From Rhytidiadelphus loreus (Eukaryota; Streptophyta; Bryopsida; Hypnales; Hylocomiaceae), in assembly GCA_947034895.1 (NCBI GenBank), contig OX344762.1, positions 44,000,760 through 44,064,759 on the forward strand: a stretch of DNA of 64,000 nt, in the 5' to 3' direction. The notes under the pieces are model-generated. The model was not told the DNA's origin, did no database searches, and saw nothing but the letters and a program-made list of their open reading frames with translations. Shown here one piece after another: positions 11,901 through 23,789 of this stretch. How positions within the stretch are numbered: the first letter of the stretch is position 1; every line of letters starts with the position of its first letter. The position numbers and the translations under genes are program-made.

Positions 11901-14900
11901 GGGGCAAGTAGGCAGCATCAAACAACATTTTCCCATAACCTTTTAAAAAAGAATTCAGTTACCTCGCACATTTCCAAACTTTTCTCATCATTATCCTTGA
12001 AGTGCCATTTCTCCGTTATAAGTAACAATCAAGTATCACTTGCATGCCAGTTTGGTATCACAAATGTAATACAGTAGAGCGACATTCTACCTACGTGTTG
12101 CTCAGAAAAGGCAAAAGTTATGAAGTGAATGTAGTACTTATGACTTATAACCATACTTGTACATAGCCATACTTGTTCATAGCAAATGATAAAATGCCAG
12201 AATTACGTAATTTTTCTTAGTTCAGAATTACGTTTTGCTGAAGCACAAAGAAAAAAATATGGAGTGTTGGTGGCAAGAGGCACCAGCGTACCTCACTCTC
12301 ACATACTGCAACCACTACCGCAGTCAGAGTCACAAGCCACATTATCAGGTCATAGACTGGTTCCGAAAAGATCTTCAATTCAGTGATGGCATGGAGAATC
12401 TCTCCAGCATTGTTTCGTGGGGTGCGGTGCTTGCGACGCTGCCGTTCAATCTCCACGGCAACCACATCACACAGCCCCTCAAACTCGTCATGCCATATCC
12501 TGAAGTCGCCTCGCTTGTCAAGAGCTAGAAACACTTCGTTGGTGCGATTGCTGAAATCAGGGATCTGACTGCAGCAGAGCATTTGCCACAAATGAAACTT
12601 CTTGTGCAAAGGTTTTACCAAGATATATGCTCGAGCCCAAACTTTGAGTTGGAAACAACTTAAAATTCTTGCTTAGTGTACAAGTACACTACTTCAAATT
12701 TTTGTATTGGAAGTACAACAAAGAGCATGAAACTACAATAACTTACTAACAAGACCCAAAGTGGCATAACATTCTAGAGTCGTGTCCCCATTCTATTGTA
12801 GCACTAGAGACCACCAAATCACTGAGTTCTTGTGAGAACTACAGTCACTTACTATTAAGACCCTAAGTGCCATCACAGTCCTGAGTAATATTGGGCTTGC
12901 ACCCTTTCTACCATAGCGCCGAAGACCAACAAATCACTAAAATAAAGTAAGAATTGCAATAGTTTACTAAGAAAACCCTAAGTCATTGACAAACCTGGCT
13001 CGTGTTCCAAGACATTGCAACTTTAGAACCATGATGACTCATCAGACCTTGACTTTGCTTTCAGATGTTGAGCTCAACACATGAGTGGAAGTGCATTATA
13101 GAAAGTTAATGTTAGAGGATCACTGAATCTTGGATAAAATGATCCTCCCTTGAATAGCAGGTATGAGGAGCTGAACGTAATGTAATGTAATGAACTTCGG
13201 CAATAATCTTGATTTACAAAAAGACAAATCCAATGTGAATTAAGACCACTAAAGCATAGAGTTTAAAAGCAATTGTGAAACAAACCTGTAACTACTTATA
13301 GCAAGTAAAAGGCTAGTCATTGTGGCACCGTCAATCCAGTTCCGTTGCCGTGTGTCCAACATGGTAAAGGCTGCTCTCAGGCATTGTTGGCGTGCTGTAG
13401 TGCGCTTCTCTACCTCATTTGCCATCTTCATCATCCATCACAAACAGTGTCACTCTCTAAACAAAGTACCAAAAGAAAAGAAAAGGAAAAAAACAAACAT
13501 AAATTACTTTGCAGGAAAGACATAAGGTAGAGGGTACTAGAACTGTCAGGGACCTGATCCCCTCTCTTATACTATCCCTTGTTACCAAAAACTCGCAACT
13601 CACCTATCCATACAGTTGGTGTGAGCATGAATACGCTAAATATCTACGGTCACTAATCTTTGAATGGAAATGGGGTCGTCTACTGCCCCTTCAATAGTGA
13701 TTTACAGCCTCCCACTTTGAATGATTGCATAAAAAATTCACATACTGATAAAAAAATTTGATGTCAATAGAATTGGCTCTTGTACCAAAAGATTTCTCCA
13801 TAGCTCAATACATCTCCCAAAAAATCACACTTGCACATATGTTAAAATGCCTAAAGTAGTATCCTCTAACAAATCCAAGCAACTTGCAACCAATTTTACC
13901 ATACCTGCGATTTGTAGTTGCTGTAGATAACCGTAAAGACGAGATTCATGAGAAAAAATAAGCCAACCACCAGGTACGTGAAGAAGAAAAAGAATGCCCG
14001 ACGGTCTGCGGTGTAGGCGTCAGCCCAGACATTTGGATTGTTGGCCGTTGTAAGGAGTACAAACAAATTCAGCAAAGCAGTCCGGTAGTCTTGATATTCA
14101 GAGATGGTATCTCGAAATATTAAGGTCGCAATATAAGCTGAGACTAGGATAAACAACCCCAACAGTACCTGGAATGTAGGAATGTACAGGTGTGTCTTCA
14201 CTTCATTACTCATTAAATAGGAGCAAGAATTGTGTTCCGTAGCAATTACAAGGAATGACTTCACTGATTTATCCTATTTGTATTATATTTAAATTAGTGT
14301 AGGTTGAACTATTACTGTATTGTACTAATTTCCAAGAAAGAATAAAAGGTGTAGTTGACACTAATTTTTACGGTGACAATAATTTTGTGCCTTCTCTAAT
14401 AAAATAAATCAGTGTAGTAAATTTACAGCTCAAAGATCAAGGTGTAGTGGCAGAGAACGTACAGCAATATCAGCAAAAGTGTGTACAATGCGAATTGTCA
14501 TGCGAAAGCATACTCGTAAAGCCCTGCCAGAAACAGAAATAGACATGTTGCATTGAGTGCAACAAAACCAAAAATAGTACACATCAAAGAAGTTCCAACT
14601 ATCAACTGAGCTAGACTGTTCAAATAATATTTGAACATAGCTTGACATGAAATACTAGAAAAATCCACCCCAAAAAATATTCTAAAGAATCTAGCCATAT
14701 TACAATTGATAGTGTTCACGTTAGAAACTGCCTTAAAACGCTTTGTAATTGGCAAGGTTTAGTGTGGCTAGGTTTTCTAGAATTCTCTTGGCAGGGGAGA
14801 GTTTTCTATGAGTGAATCATACTGAAGAAAATCTTTTGAAGCTACAATTGCTTCCGCATGTTGAAGGAAATGTAAAGAAATGACAATGATGGATTGATCA

Positions 14901-16815
14901 TGCTATACAGAAGAAAATCAGATCAAAGTAATACCTCGTGAAGACGACTGGTACAAGTACACGTAAGTACATGGATGGTTGAAAAGCTTCTACCACTCCT
15001 GAAGCGGCGGCGGCTACACTGATGATCAACGCAGTTAACAATACCACCTGAGAACAAATGGTAGTAAAATATTAACGGAGACTGAAATACGCAGAACAAA
15101 ATTACTTATCATACCACAGCTTCAGAGATGAAAAGTTTGAGCTGGACCAGCAAACTATGCAAGTCGATTTCACGTTCTTAGAAATTTACCCAAAATTCTT
15201 CTAATACACAGAACACAAACAACTGAAGAGGAATAGTTTCCTTCAAGGTTGAGGCGATCAAACTATCAAAAGGAATGCACCTTGATGACCGCTGAACCAT
15301 GTTTCCAGAAACTTGAACCCATGTAGTAATATTGCAACGCGACTGAATAAGTAAGCATTACTAGACACACACTCTGCAGAGACAACCGGAACTTGTCAAA
15401 TCAGTTAGTGTTAACATCAGCCAACGCTAAACGTATATTTGACAATCAAATCCAACTGAAACCAAGAGCTCGTCAACCAAGAGTTTGGAAAAAATGAAAA
15501 GCGTACTTGGAAGTTGGATTCTCAAGCAAAGTGTAAGTGTGCATCGAGGTGTGCATGAGATACCACTGATACAACAAACAAAATATAATGTTCAACATGA
15601 ATTTTAATTTATACCTCAACTAGCAGGGACTGCCATCTTTCTATATAGGGGAGGCCGCTAAGTTGGTATGTGATCGGGTCTCCACAAGGATAAGGTAGTT
15701 GTCCCTGACACCATACTGGGATCTGAAAAGCTCCAAGAGAAATTGAGGACAAGAATCAGTCCACATCCAATGAGTCAGAAGGAATTTGGTCCTAGAAAAC
15801 AAATGAAGATGGAATGGCAAAACCAGTTGCCAAATTTAGATCATTCATTGATTGTCTGGCTGAAGGGGACAAAACAAATAACCTTTAAGTAACCTACTTT
15901 ATTCATAGCGACCCTTACAATCATTAATGGCCAAGCAATAACGGAATGAGCTACAAATTACACAAAATTAGGGTACATGTGTCCACAAACAATTTCTACT
16001 TCATTGAGATTTTAGTCTTCAAACAAAAGCTTTAGAAGAGCTTCTCCACTCTGCAAGCACACAAACTCTAGCGTGCAATCAGACTCCAAGAAATCAGTAC
16101 AGGAATAGATCGTCAATTACCTCAAAAAAGGGCAAAGCCACGAGTGCAAGTATGCAGATTGCTCTTGGTGCGAAAAATCTATGGTACAGAAGAAACGCTC
16201 GCTTGGCGCTCAGAAAATTCTTGTGGTGAGTTACTTCTAGAGGCATCCAACGCCCCTGCATTGCCTAAGGGAAAAGAAAAAAAAATTCAAGCAATTACAT
16301 TTTAGAGCAGTACACAATTTGCCCCCTGTCCGCAGTAGCACAAAAAGAATCCAGAGCAATATATCACTGAAGCAGATTAATTCATTTCCAGGCATTCCCA
16401 GATGAATTCACGTGCAGTCATGCCAGCCAAGGACTGAATGAAAAGGAAAAAAAATTCTAACATGAGCCAAGCCCGTCATTGCAAACATACCACGAGCTGA
16501 AGATTGTTCACCAAAAAAAAAATCACGACTCCTTTTTTTGGTTCACTGTTCATCGATTCCAAGAGCATTAGGTCATTTTCAAAATCTTCAATTCCAAAGC
16601 CAAAGATTATTCCACACGCTTGAGGATTCAATTACCTGCTCAACAAGTGCAGCAGCCACAAGCACGGGCGAAGGTTGCAAACAATCATTCCGCTCATCAA
16701 CAACACTTACTTCTTCAGACTCACTAAAGATGTCGGAAGCACTAAGAAATGGGTGTTGAAGGCCACTCCCGTGAGGGCTTATAACCTTGCCCTTCTTTCT
16801 CCCGTTCCCATTCAT
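8914..16815 (-). CDS. TPC1-like: Two-pore cation channel, TPC1 family
   Basis: A vacuolar voltage- and calcium-regulated cation channel, as known for the family. I model 13 exons, all GT-AG and phase-consistent: 16636-16815, 16121-16264, 15615-15722, 15281-15373, 14935-15047, 14463-14523, 13905-14168, 13286-13425, 12292-12568, 11469-11514, 10890-11043, 9579-9887 and 8914-9226. They encode 733 residues, the length I recall for Arabidopsis TPC1. The order is: N-terminal AAALVEQ motif, first six-helix domain with pore LLTTANNPNVW, cytosolic linker with two EF-hands (DTRQRNWIDGAT, degenerate, and DKRGDFRIWHDE, better preserved), then a second six-helix domain with filter region CIVNNW. Domain II S4 reads LVRGLRICCF and has fewer arginines than Arabidopsis. 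The 46-bp exon at 11469 is supported by phase and by alignment into the IIS2 segment. It could belong to a divergent non-SV TPC type. Family assignment is very secure; small exon edges less so. Confidence 0.93.
10485..10753. mobile_element. CATTAG-ended MITE inside a TPC intron
   Basis: The ends are inverted: CATTAGAAGAGTTTTGAGCC on the left and GGCTAAAAATTCTTCTAATG on the right. The middle has small palindromes and AT-rich sequence. It resembles the elements at 23288, 58225 and 58877 in its ends and in the adjacent GCCCTCTAAGAG phrase. It lies in the intron between exons 9579-9887 and 10890-11043. No target duplication was found. Confidence 0.6.
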
Positions 16816-17842
16816 CTTGGATTCAATTCCACTGCCTCATTGAAACTTCCATTGCATCTCCATGTATTTCTGATTCACAAAATTGGTCAGTTGCGAGCAC
16901 TTGAAACCCCCGGAACTGCAATCCAATTCTTTCAGCTCAATAGCAGGGGAACAGAAATAAACAAAACCACACCACCAACACTCAAATCCATTAGAGACAC
17001 CTAAATTCCAAAAGCTCAATGCACAGCTCGTGTACACTCCCATAATAAAACTAAACCGGTTGCTTTCAGAGCATCTAATTACAAAACTTTGACTATTCGA
17101 ATTATTTGCAAATGATATCCAAAGTACGCATTCGTCGGTGCATTGAAATCCTCCTAATTTCACAACAAAAATCATCAATAAATATACGAACAGTGCGATA
17201 TTCCGAACTATCAAAGTGGCGAAAACGCAGAACGAAGTTGAGCAATGCCAACCTTAATCGAGGGCAACGATTGTGTGATCTAGCTTGCAGCTTGAATTCA
17301 AAGCTCTCATCACCCGGTGAACGCTTCAATAGGAGAGGGAGGGAGAGACAAAATCCAGTTGAGCTCATGCTGGGAATTGACAAACATTGAAATCGAAAGC
17401 TGCCAGTTGCGTGGCGATGGCGGACTCTTGATGTGAAATGCGCAGCAACAGTGCTACAGTGGCTTCGGAACACGACTCAGCATAGGAAATCCCGGGAAGT
17501 GGAATCTACTTTATGCGTAGATCCACGGTCATGGGTTCTGCTTAGACACGTGTGTCAAAGCAGACAACAGAAAGACCAACAGAATGTCATAAACGTGGCG
17601 TCTATTCATATGGATGAAATCCATCCACACAATTGCAGAAACGATAATTACTGTAGCCCACACTGTCCCTCTCCAGCGCTCAGAGACGAAAATGACGAAG
17701 TAGTTCCGAGGACGAGCTCAAGAAACCATGAGCACCAGCGCAAGTGAAAACTCAGACAGATACCTTCGATGCTTGTAGCTTCAAATTTCTGGTTCTCGAG
17801 AACTAGCAGCTGAATGTCGCAGAATCATCTTCTTACCACACA
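16816..17842. promoter_or_regulatory. Divergent promoter between TPC and APE2-like genes
   Basis: This 1027-bp spacer separates two start codons facing apart, so it must hold both promoters and both 5' leaders. It is less AT-rich than other spacers. The open frames inside it on both strands do not resemble known proteins. I cannot place a TATA box with confidence. Confidence 0.6.
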
Positions 17843-20800
17843 ATGCGTATCGTTTGCTGGAACGTGAACGGGCTGTACGTCACCCTCAAGGACGCAGCTG
17901 CTCGTTACACCTCTGCCTCAGATTACTTCTCTCACACACTCAATGCCGACATTGTGTGCTTTCAGGTAGAAAAAAATCAATCAATTTACTCTTTCGGGGT
18001 TTTGGCTGGTACCTTGAACCCTGTATTTTGTTATCTAGGGTATGCTTTCTATGTGTGGGTGTGCTCTTGCTTGAGCAAATGCATTCTGAAATGTCACATG
18101 CCCTTACTCCACTCTATTTAGCGTGAGTGTTTGGCATTTTATATATTTTTAGGTGACCGCATCTGAATGGGACATTTTAAGCGCTATGATATGCAGTTTT
18201 TAATGTTAGACGGACCAAGGTTTTCTTGGTTCTTGTTCGGAATTGCAAGGAGATTCCAGTGCACCAAATTATGACTTAGTTGTATGTTTTATGCACAAGT
18301 TACGAGGGTTTGAAGTTTTATTGATAGATAACCTAAAATTGACATGAGCTCTGATGTTAAGGTGGTATATACTCCTGAGATTAATATCGTGTGCAAGATT
18401 TAAGGGTGTCGCATTTTAAGTATGCTTCACGGTTAGGGGATGCAGCTTAGGTTTTTTGCAAATGGACGCATTTGAGTAACATATGATCATGTGCTTTAAC
18501 ATGAGCTCTTATTTTATGTTTTCATTTGAGAGTAGCCAATTTTTTTTGCTCCTTGAGTTTTGCAGGAGGCCAAGATTCAGGAGGAGAGATTGGAGAAATG
18601 GATGGCATGTGTGGAGGGCTACGATTCGCATTGGGCCTTCAGCCAAGAGAAGAAAGGTTACAGTGGTGAGCTAAGGCCTTCACGCTTACCCATCTATGTA
18701 GTTGACTCATTTGTTTTAGAAACCCTAAACCCTAAACCCTGCAAAGACTTATACTATTTAGGAAACTAATCGTTGTTTGATCCCTCCTGTTTACCTGAGG
18801 AAAGATATCGAGGGCTACTATGTTCTGTAGAGGAGTTGAAGGAGGAAACACAACATAGTGCAAAGTTTCTTCTTCTAGGCCCGATGATTTGAAGATCCCA
18901 GCAATGAAGACCCCTAATCCTGGCTTCAAGATGCTGTTTGAAGAGCCTCATAAGTCACAACCCTCCGATGGAGAAGCTGCTAGGTTATGCTTGCCGCTCC
19001 ACTTAGGGTTTAAATAAAAGGGGTCCCCTAGGGGTTGATCTCATTGACCTTTGATATTTATAAATGCATCACTAGGGTCCTCTATACTTTAGATAGGACT
19101 TTGTTGCCTTCCATACCCTGTAGACCGACGGGTGTGCACGGCGGGTCCTTTATACTACTCCTGTCCCACTCTTTTTATCACACCCGTTTCTGATATCTGT
19201 TTTGCTGAAAAAGTACAATTGTAAAGTTTCTGACACACCAGTGGTCGCAGGAGTGGTGACATATGTGAAAGGAGAATTGACACCACTAGATGCAAAGGCA
19301 GATTGGCTAGGAGATAACACCAGTTCCTCATCGGAGGACTTGTGCAATGAAGGACGACTTGTGTGCACAGATCACGGGAGCTTCGTGCTTTTGAATGTAT
19401 ATGTTCCCAATGCGGGTGGCGATGATGAAGGTCGTCCTCGTTTGGATTTCAAACTGCGTTACTTGAAAGCTCTTGAACAGACATGTAAGTTGTACTCTTC
19501 TTCAGATTATGTCGTCTTTTTAGATTGGTTCTTAACTTCTCGATCCATGACGAAGCCAGTATTGTTGTTTCCAGTATTCATTTCAAAACAGCATTCTATT
19601 AGCAGCATACAAACGTTTTTGTGTGAGTTTTATACGCAGGTGACGAGCTGGTGAGATCCGGCAAACATGTGGTTATTGTAGGGGATTTTAATATTGCACA
19701 TAAGGACATCGATGTTCACCCTCGATGGAAGGTTGAAGAATGTTACAGTCTAGGTGTGTAACTAGGTATCATTTTTTTTGCTCTTCTATACTTGTCGTTT
19801 GGATAACAAAATTGTCCAGTGTTTTCGTTGATTAATCCCTGAAAGACCTACTCAATTTATCATATTGTGTTCGTATATCCTAGACCCAGCCAATTTTTTT
19901 CACCAGAATCAGTGAAGAACAATGCATTTGCTGTTCAAAGAACAAACTTAATTGGACAAGAGAAGGCCCTATTTGACCTACTTTAAACTGCTAAAATACA
20001 TGGGGGCCAATTTGGGCTTCTTGGTTATTTTGCAGTTAATAATCCTTATGTGATTAACCCATAGAGTTTTGTTGACAAACTGGATCTGTTCAAAGTCGAA
20101 AGTAGCTTCTTGGAAAACCTGGAGTCTAAGCAGAATATTGAAGAGCTGCACTATCATCCTCGGAATTTGGAGACATGTTCCAGTGTCTAAAACTTCTGAA
20201 AGCAATTTACAGAACCTTACCTTCTCATGTTTACTGATGTGTTCTGTAATGATATGTGATGAGAATTGCAGAAGAGAGAGAGTGGATTGATGGCTTCTTG
20301 TCGAAGTATGTTGATTTATATCGGCACTTCCATCCAGACGAAAAGGACGTTTATTCTGTCTGGAATCAGAAAACCGAAGCCAGAATTCACAACGAAGGAT
20401 TACGGTGAGAGTGAACTCCTTCCTTTGTATTGTTGTCGTTTTGCCATTTAATCCGCACTTCTACAACACATGCAGTCGAAAGTTTCATCTTCTTTTCTGT
20501 ACGAGTGCCAAAATCATGCTTTAAAACTCTCTAATTGGCACTCTATGCTCTGATCTGTACGCATAAGAATCCTACCCAGTGTTCTTCAAGCTAGAGCTAT
20601 TTGAATAGGGTTCTACTGTACTGCGGGGCAGTTCATCAAGCTTTAAGGATTTAATTTTGTCTCTGCCACGGGTAGACACTAAGTAATGGATGAAGTGTAG
20701 AAACTTATGGTACCTAATGTAAGTGAGACATGTTTTAAAAGCAATAGGAGAATGCTGAGGCGCATCATTCGAATTATTAGTTTCTTACGTTAAGTAGAAT

Positions 20801-22217
20801 TGTGACATGAGGTTATAGAAACAGTGGCATTCTGAGCTTTTCATTTCGTGAAGATTATATAGAGGATTGTATTGAAGATTATTTTGAAAGTGACTTGAGA
20901 ATTATACGTTTTCTTTTTGTTTGACATTTGCGATTAGATGCTTGTTTGCTTTGTATTGATTTAAGAATGCTTCTCGGTTCAGGATAGACTATGCGATTTG
21001 TGATCAAGGCTTTCTGACGGAGGTTTTAGAGGCGAATGTTGTAAAAATGCAAAAGCAATGGAGTGATCATGCTGCTGTAGTGGTCGTGCTTAAAGAGCAA
21101 CCGAGCTTACCTCCCCATCCAGCTCCAGCTTTGAGCTCTCGCAACATGAAACGATTCAACGAAGATCCTCGACAGAAGAAGCTCACTGCTCTCTTCAACA
21201 AGGGTCCCAAACGTCCAGCCAAAACTGCTGTTGAGGCAGACCCAAAACCTGAAGGTTTGCCTTCGAAATTATGCTAATATTCAGAGTCATTTCGTCAGAT
21301 TCGGTACTTGATACCCTGAATAAAATAATGTTGTATTAGGAATATTAGCCATAGTTATTGATGTAAATTGCCTTTAGTGTTTCCCCATTGTTTTAAGAAT
21401 GTTTTATTCATGATTTTGTGAACCCATAATTTCAATTGTCCCTCTTCAATCGAAGTAGGCTAGTCTCACAGCAATGGAAACATCATCATACGTAAGAATC
21501 TAGTGTCGATTATTTCCCCTGTTGGACCGCACAACCCTTTGGTTACAAGCTTTTGTAGAAGTTGCTATTTGGTTTCCTTAATTAATTTGATAGAGATTTA
21601 AAAAGGGTTTTCCACTTTGACCATGGGGATGGATACCTTCTTAGCACTATACCTCGCATGATCTTTTGAGAGCAAACTTCATCAAAATAGGGTCACATTC
21701 TAACAAACCTAAGTTTTGTTGCTCCCCTAGGTCCTTTAAGGATCAATAGAAGTTGACAAATTTGTCCCCGTGTTTGATATTGTAACTTGTCTTACTGGTT
21801 TTATTTTTGGTGTCTTAAACAGGTAAGAGCAATGAGATCAACTCAAAATCGGAGCTTGCATCAGCTTCAATGAATGAAATCGTAATCAGCACTCAAAAGG
21901 ACATCACCAAAGAATCAGACCCTCTTGTTTGCGAAGAACATCCAAGTGTGGTGGAGTCAGAAACAACGGCCACACTTTCAGCAAGTACTAAATCTGAGGA
22001 GGAGGTGCATATTGTCAGTACCACTGAAAATGCCAGCAACGATGTAACAACAATTGCTAAGTCAGGATCCTCTCCAAGGAAAAAGAATTCTGTGTCACAG
22101 AACAAAGGGCAAGGAAAATCTCAGGTTGGCAAGAGGAAAGTGGAAGCTGACATCAAGGGGCCTAACACCAAGCAACGCAGCGTCTCTTCCTTCTTCAAAG
22201 CAGCAAATGCCAAGTAA
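17843..22217 (+). CDS. APE2-like: APE2-like AP endonuclease with C-terminal PIP box
   Basis: A nuclease of the exonuclease III/AP endonuclease family, which cuts DNA at abasic sites and trims 3' ends in the nucleus. I model seven exons in consistent phase: 17843-17965, 18566-18665, 19251-19484, 19640-19753, 20272-20404, 20983-21254 and 21823-22217, giving 456 residues. Catalytic motifs are in order: CWNVNG near the start (Asn), FQEAKI (Glu metal ligand), VVIVGDFNIAHKDID (Asp and Asn), RIDYAICD, and WSDHAAVVVVL (terminal Asp-His). The tail is low-complexity and ends with KQRSVSSFFKAANAK, a good PCNA-binding PIP box; RQKKLTALF earlier is a second PIP-like motif. The C-terminal GRF zinc finger of plant and animal APE2 was not found in the following 500 bases. 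The terminal AAGTAA could also be a donor site (GTAAGT), so a further exon cannot be excluded. Confidence 0.9.
18718..18741 (+). repeat. Short interstitial telomeric repeat
   Basis: About three consecutive CCCTAAA units lie in the second intron of the APE2-like gene. This is the plant-type telomere sequence. Such short runs are common in plant introns and may be a repair footprint or a telobox cluster. Confidence 0.75.
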
Positions 22218-23287
22218 GTTAATCCATTTCTAGAGCGAAGGACCTTAATATGTTCACAGGGCTTCAGGTTTCGAGATTGGTGAATGAGGTGAGTGTGGAT
22301 CTTTTGCAGAGGATTCAATGTTTCTGAGAATCTGACAGTAGACTTGCACTTCAGAGTCTACAGGATAGTTGGAAGGCCATTTCAGATCACTTCTCATTCA
22401 ATTTTATATTTTGGAATACAGGCTTTAATTGTAAGGAACTTAGTTGTTTAGGCTTTGTTAGGGGTACTTCCTGTGATAGACCCTTCGGGTTCAACTCATT
22501 TTGATTGATGCTCTTCAATGGAGTTTTTTGGGCCGCTGTTGCTTGGTACAATTCGGAACTGCTGTTATAAACCACTTGAAGGCAAATCATAATACTGCAT
22601 GCATGTTATTGAACTATTACGTTATTGAACTATTACCTTATATGGCTCCTCAGTCAACCCCAATCCTTGCATTAACTAAAAGCCCCTCCTAGGCATCTAG
22701 GGAGGGCATGTTAACTTGCCATCATTTTCTCTAGTAGAATGTATAGGTTTTTAATAGTTTTGTTGGCAAATCAAAGAAGATTCTAAACACCACATAATGT
22801 ATTATTAAAAAAATTATGCCAAAGGTATTAAGGACTCAAAGTTTTCTTGGTGGATGGTTTAAATATGTTTTGAATTAAAATTTATGTGAAGATATTCATG
22901 ACTCAAAGTTTTATTGGTGGATGATCTAAATATGTTTTGAATTTTGATGTCCATGTGGTGTACGTTTCAAAACCAATATGTATTCATTATATAAGATTTT
23001 GGAGAGTAGCATTCAGATAGGTGTTGCAATTAGGCATGGGTATTACAATGAACTTTAGAATATTCACTTCTAAGATTAGAATTTACCTTTGTTGAGTAGA
23101 ACTTACAATTTTTAAAGACTTTTCTAATGCATTCACATATAATATAACTGAAGAATCATTTGCATGTATTTGTTGGAAATGCAAACATCTCCAAAACCAA
23201 TGAAATCTCATTTTATATTTAACTAGAATATTGAGCAAATTTATCTAGAATATTATAATATTGAGAGAAGATGGGGCTAAAAAGTAC
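22218..23287. other. 3' flank of the APE2-like gene and gene-free DNA
   Basis: The first several hundred bases are probably the 3' untranslated region. A 67-bp direct duplication lies at about 22826-22942. At about 23018 the phrase ATAGGTGTTGCAATTAGG matches part of the hairpin element at 54763, suggesting a fragment of that family. No gene is seen. Confidence 0.45.
22826..22942. repeat. Tandem duplication, about 67-bp unit
   Basis: ACTCAAAGTTTT(C/A)TTGGTGGATG followed by TAAATATGTTTTGAATT occurs twice in a row. It is AT-rich and non-coding. Confidence 0.6.
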
Positions 23288-23585
23288 CATTAGATGGAAT
23301 TCAGTTCTTCAAGAGGGTTGTTTTAAGCTGGTTCCCGTTGTTGGGAACCAACTTGTGCTGTCTGGAAAAATAATAATTAAAAAAATATTAAAAAAATAAA
23401 GAATATTAAAAATTAAAAATTAAAAATTAAAAAATTAAAAAATTAAAAAATTAAAAAACAATCTTTTAATATTTATTGATGTGGTCGACTCTTGACCACA
23501 TCAACATCTTGCGTGGTGGAGTTCCTAGCATTTGGGAATGCAGGGGAACTTGCAGCCCTCTATTGTAGCAGAATTTCATCTAATG
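23288..23585. mobile_element. CATTAG-ended MITE with AATTAAAA core
   Basis: The left end CATTAGATGGAATTCAG pairs with the right end AGAATTTCATCTAATG. The middle contains repeated AATTAAAA units (about 23365-23460) and small palindromes such as GGTTCCCGTTGTTGGGAACC. It belongs with the elements at 10485, 58225 and 58877. Confidence 0.6.
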
Positions 23586-23789
23586 CTATAAGTTTTGAGC
23601 CTTCCTAATCATCTTCTCATTCCGGCATTGGCCATTTGGCCTCCTAAGCTAATCTCCACTCAAAGTCAGAATAGGTCAATGAAATTTATCACAATTATGC
23701 TTCAAAAATCCAAACATGCAAAAAAACATGCTTTAATGAAGTTTAATAATGAAGGGAATTATGTGACCTAGGTGTTTGTTAATCCTTAA

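Noticed and set aside
15488..15570. Possible extra TPC exon
   Set aside because: The exons at 15281-15373 and 15615-15722 join in phase without it and align continuously with the family.
16837..17473. Open frames in the TPC/APE2 spacer
   Set aside because: Lie between two well-supported start codons, overlap on both strands and lack domains.
20040..20200. Possible extra APE2 exon after a TTTTGCAG acceptor
   Set aside because: Exons 19640-19753 and 20272-20404 already join in phase and give a continuous family alignment; the candidate contains stops.
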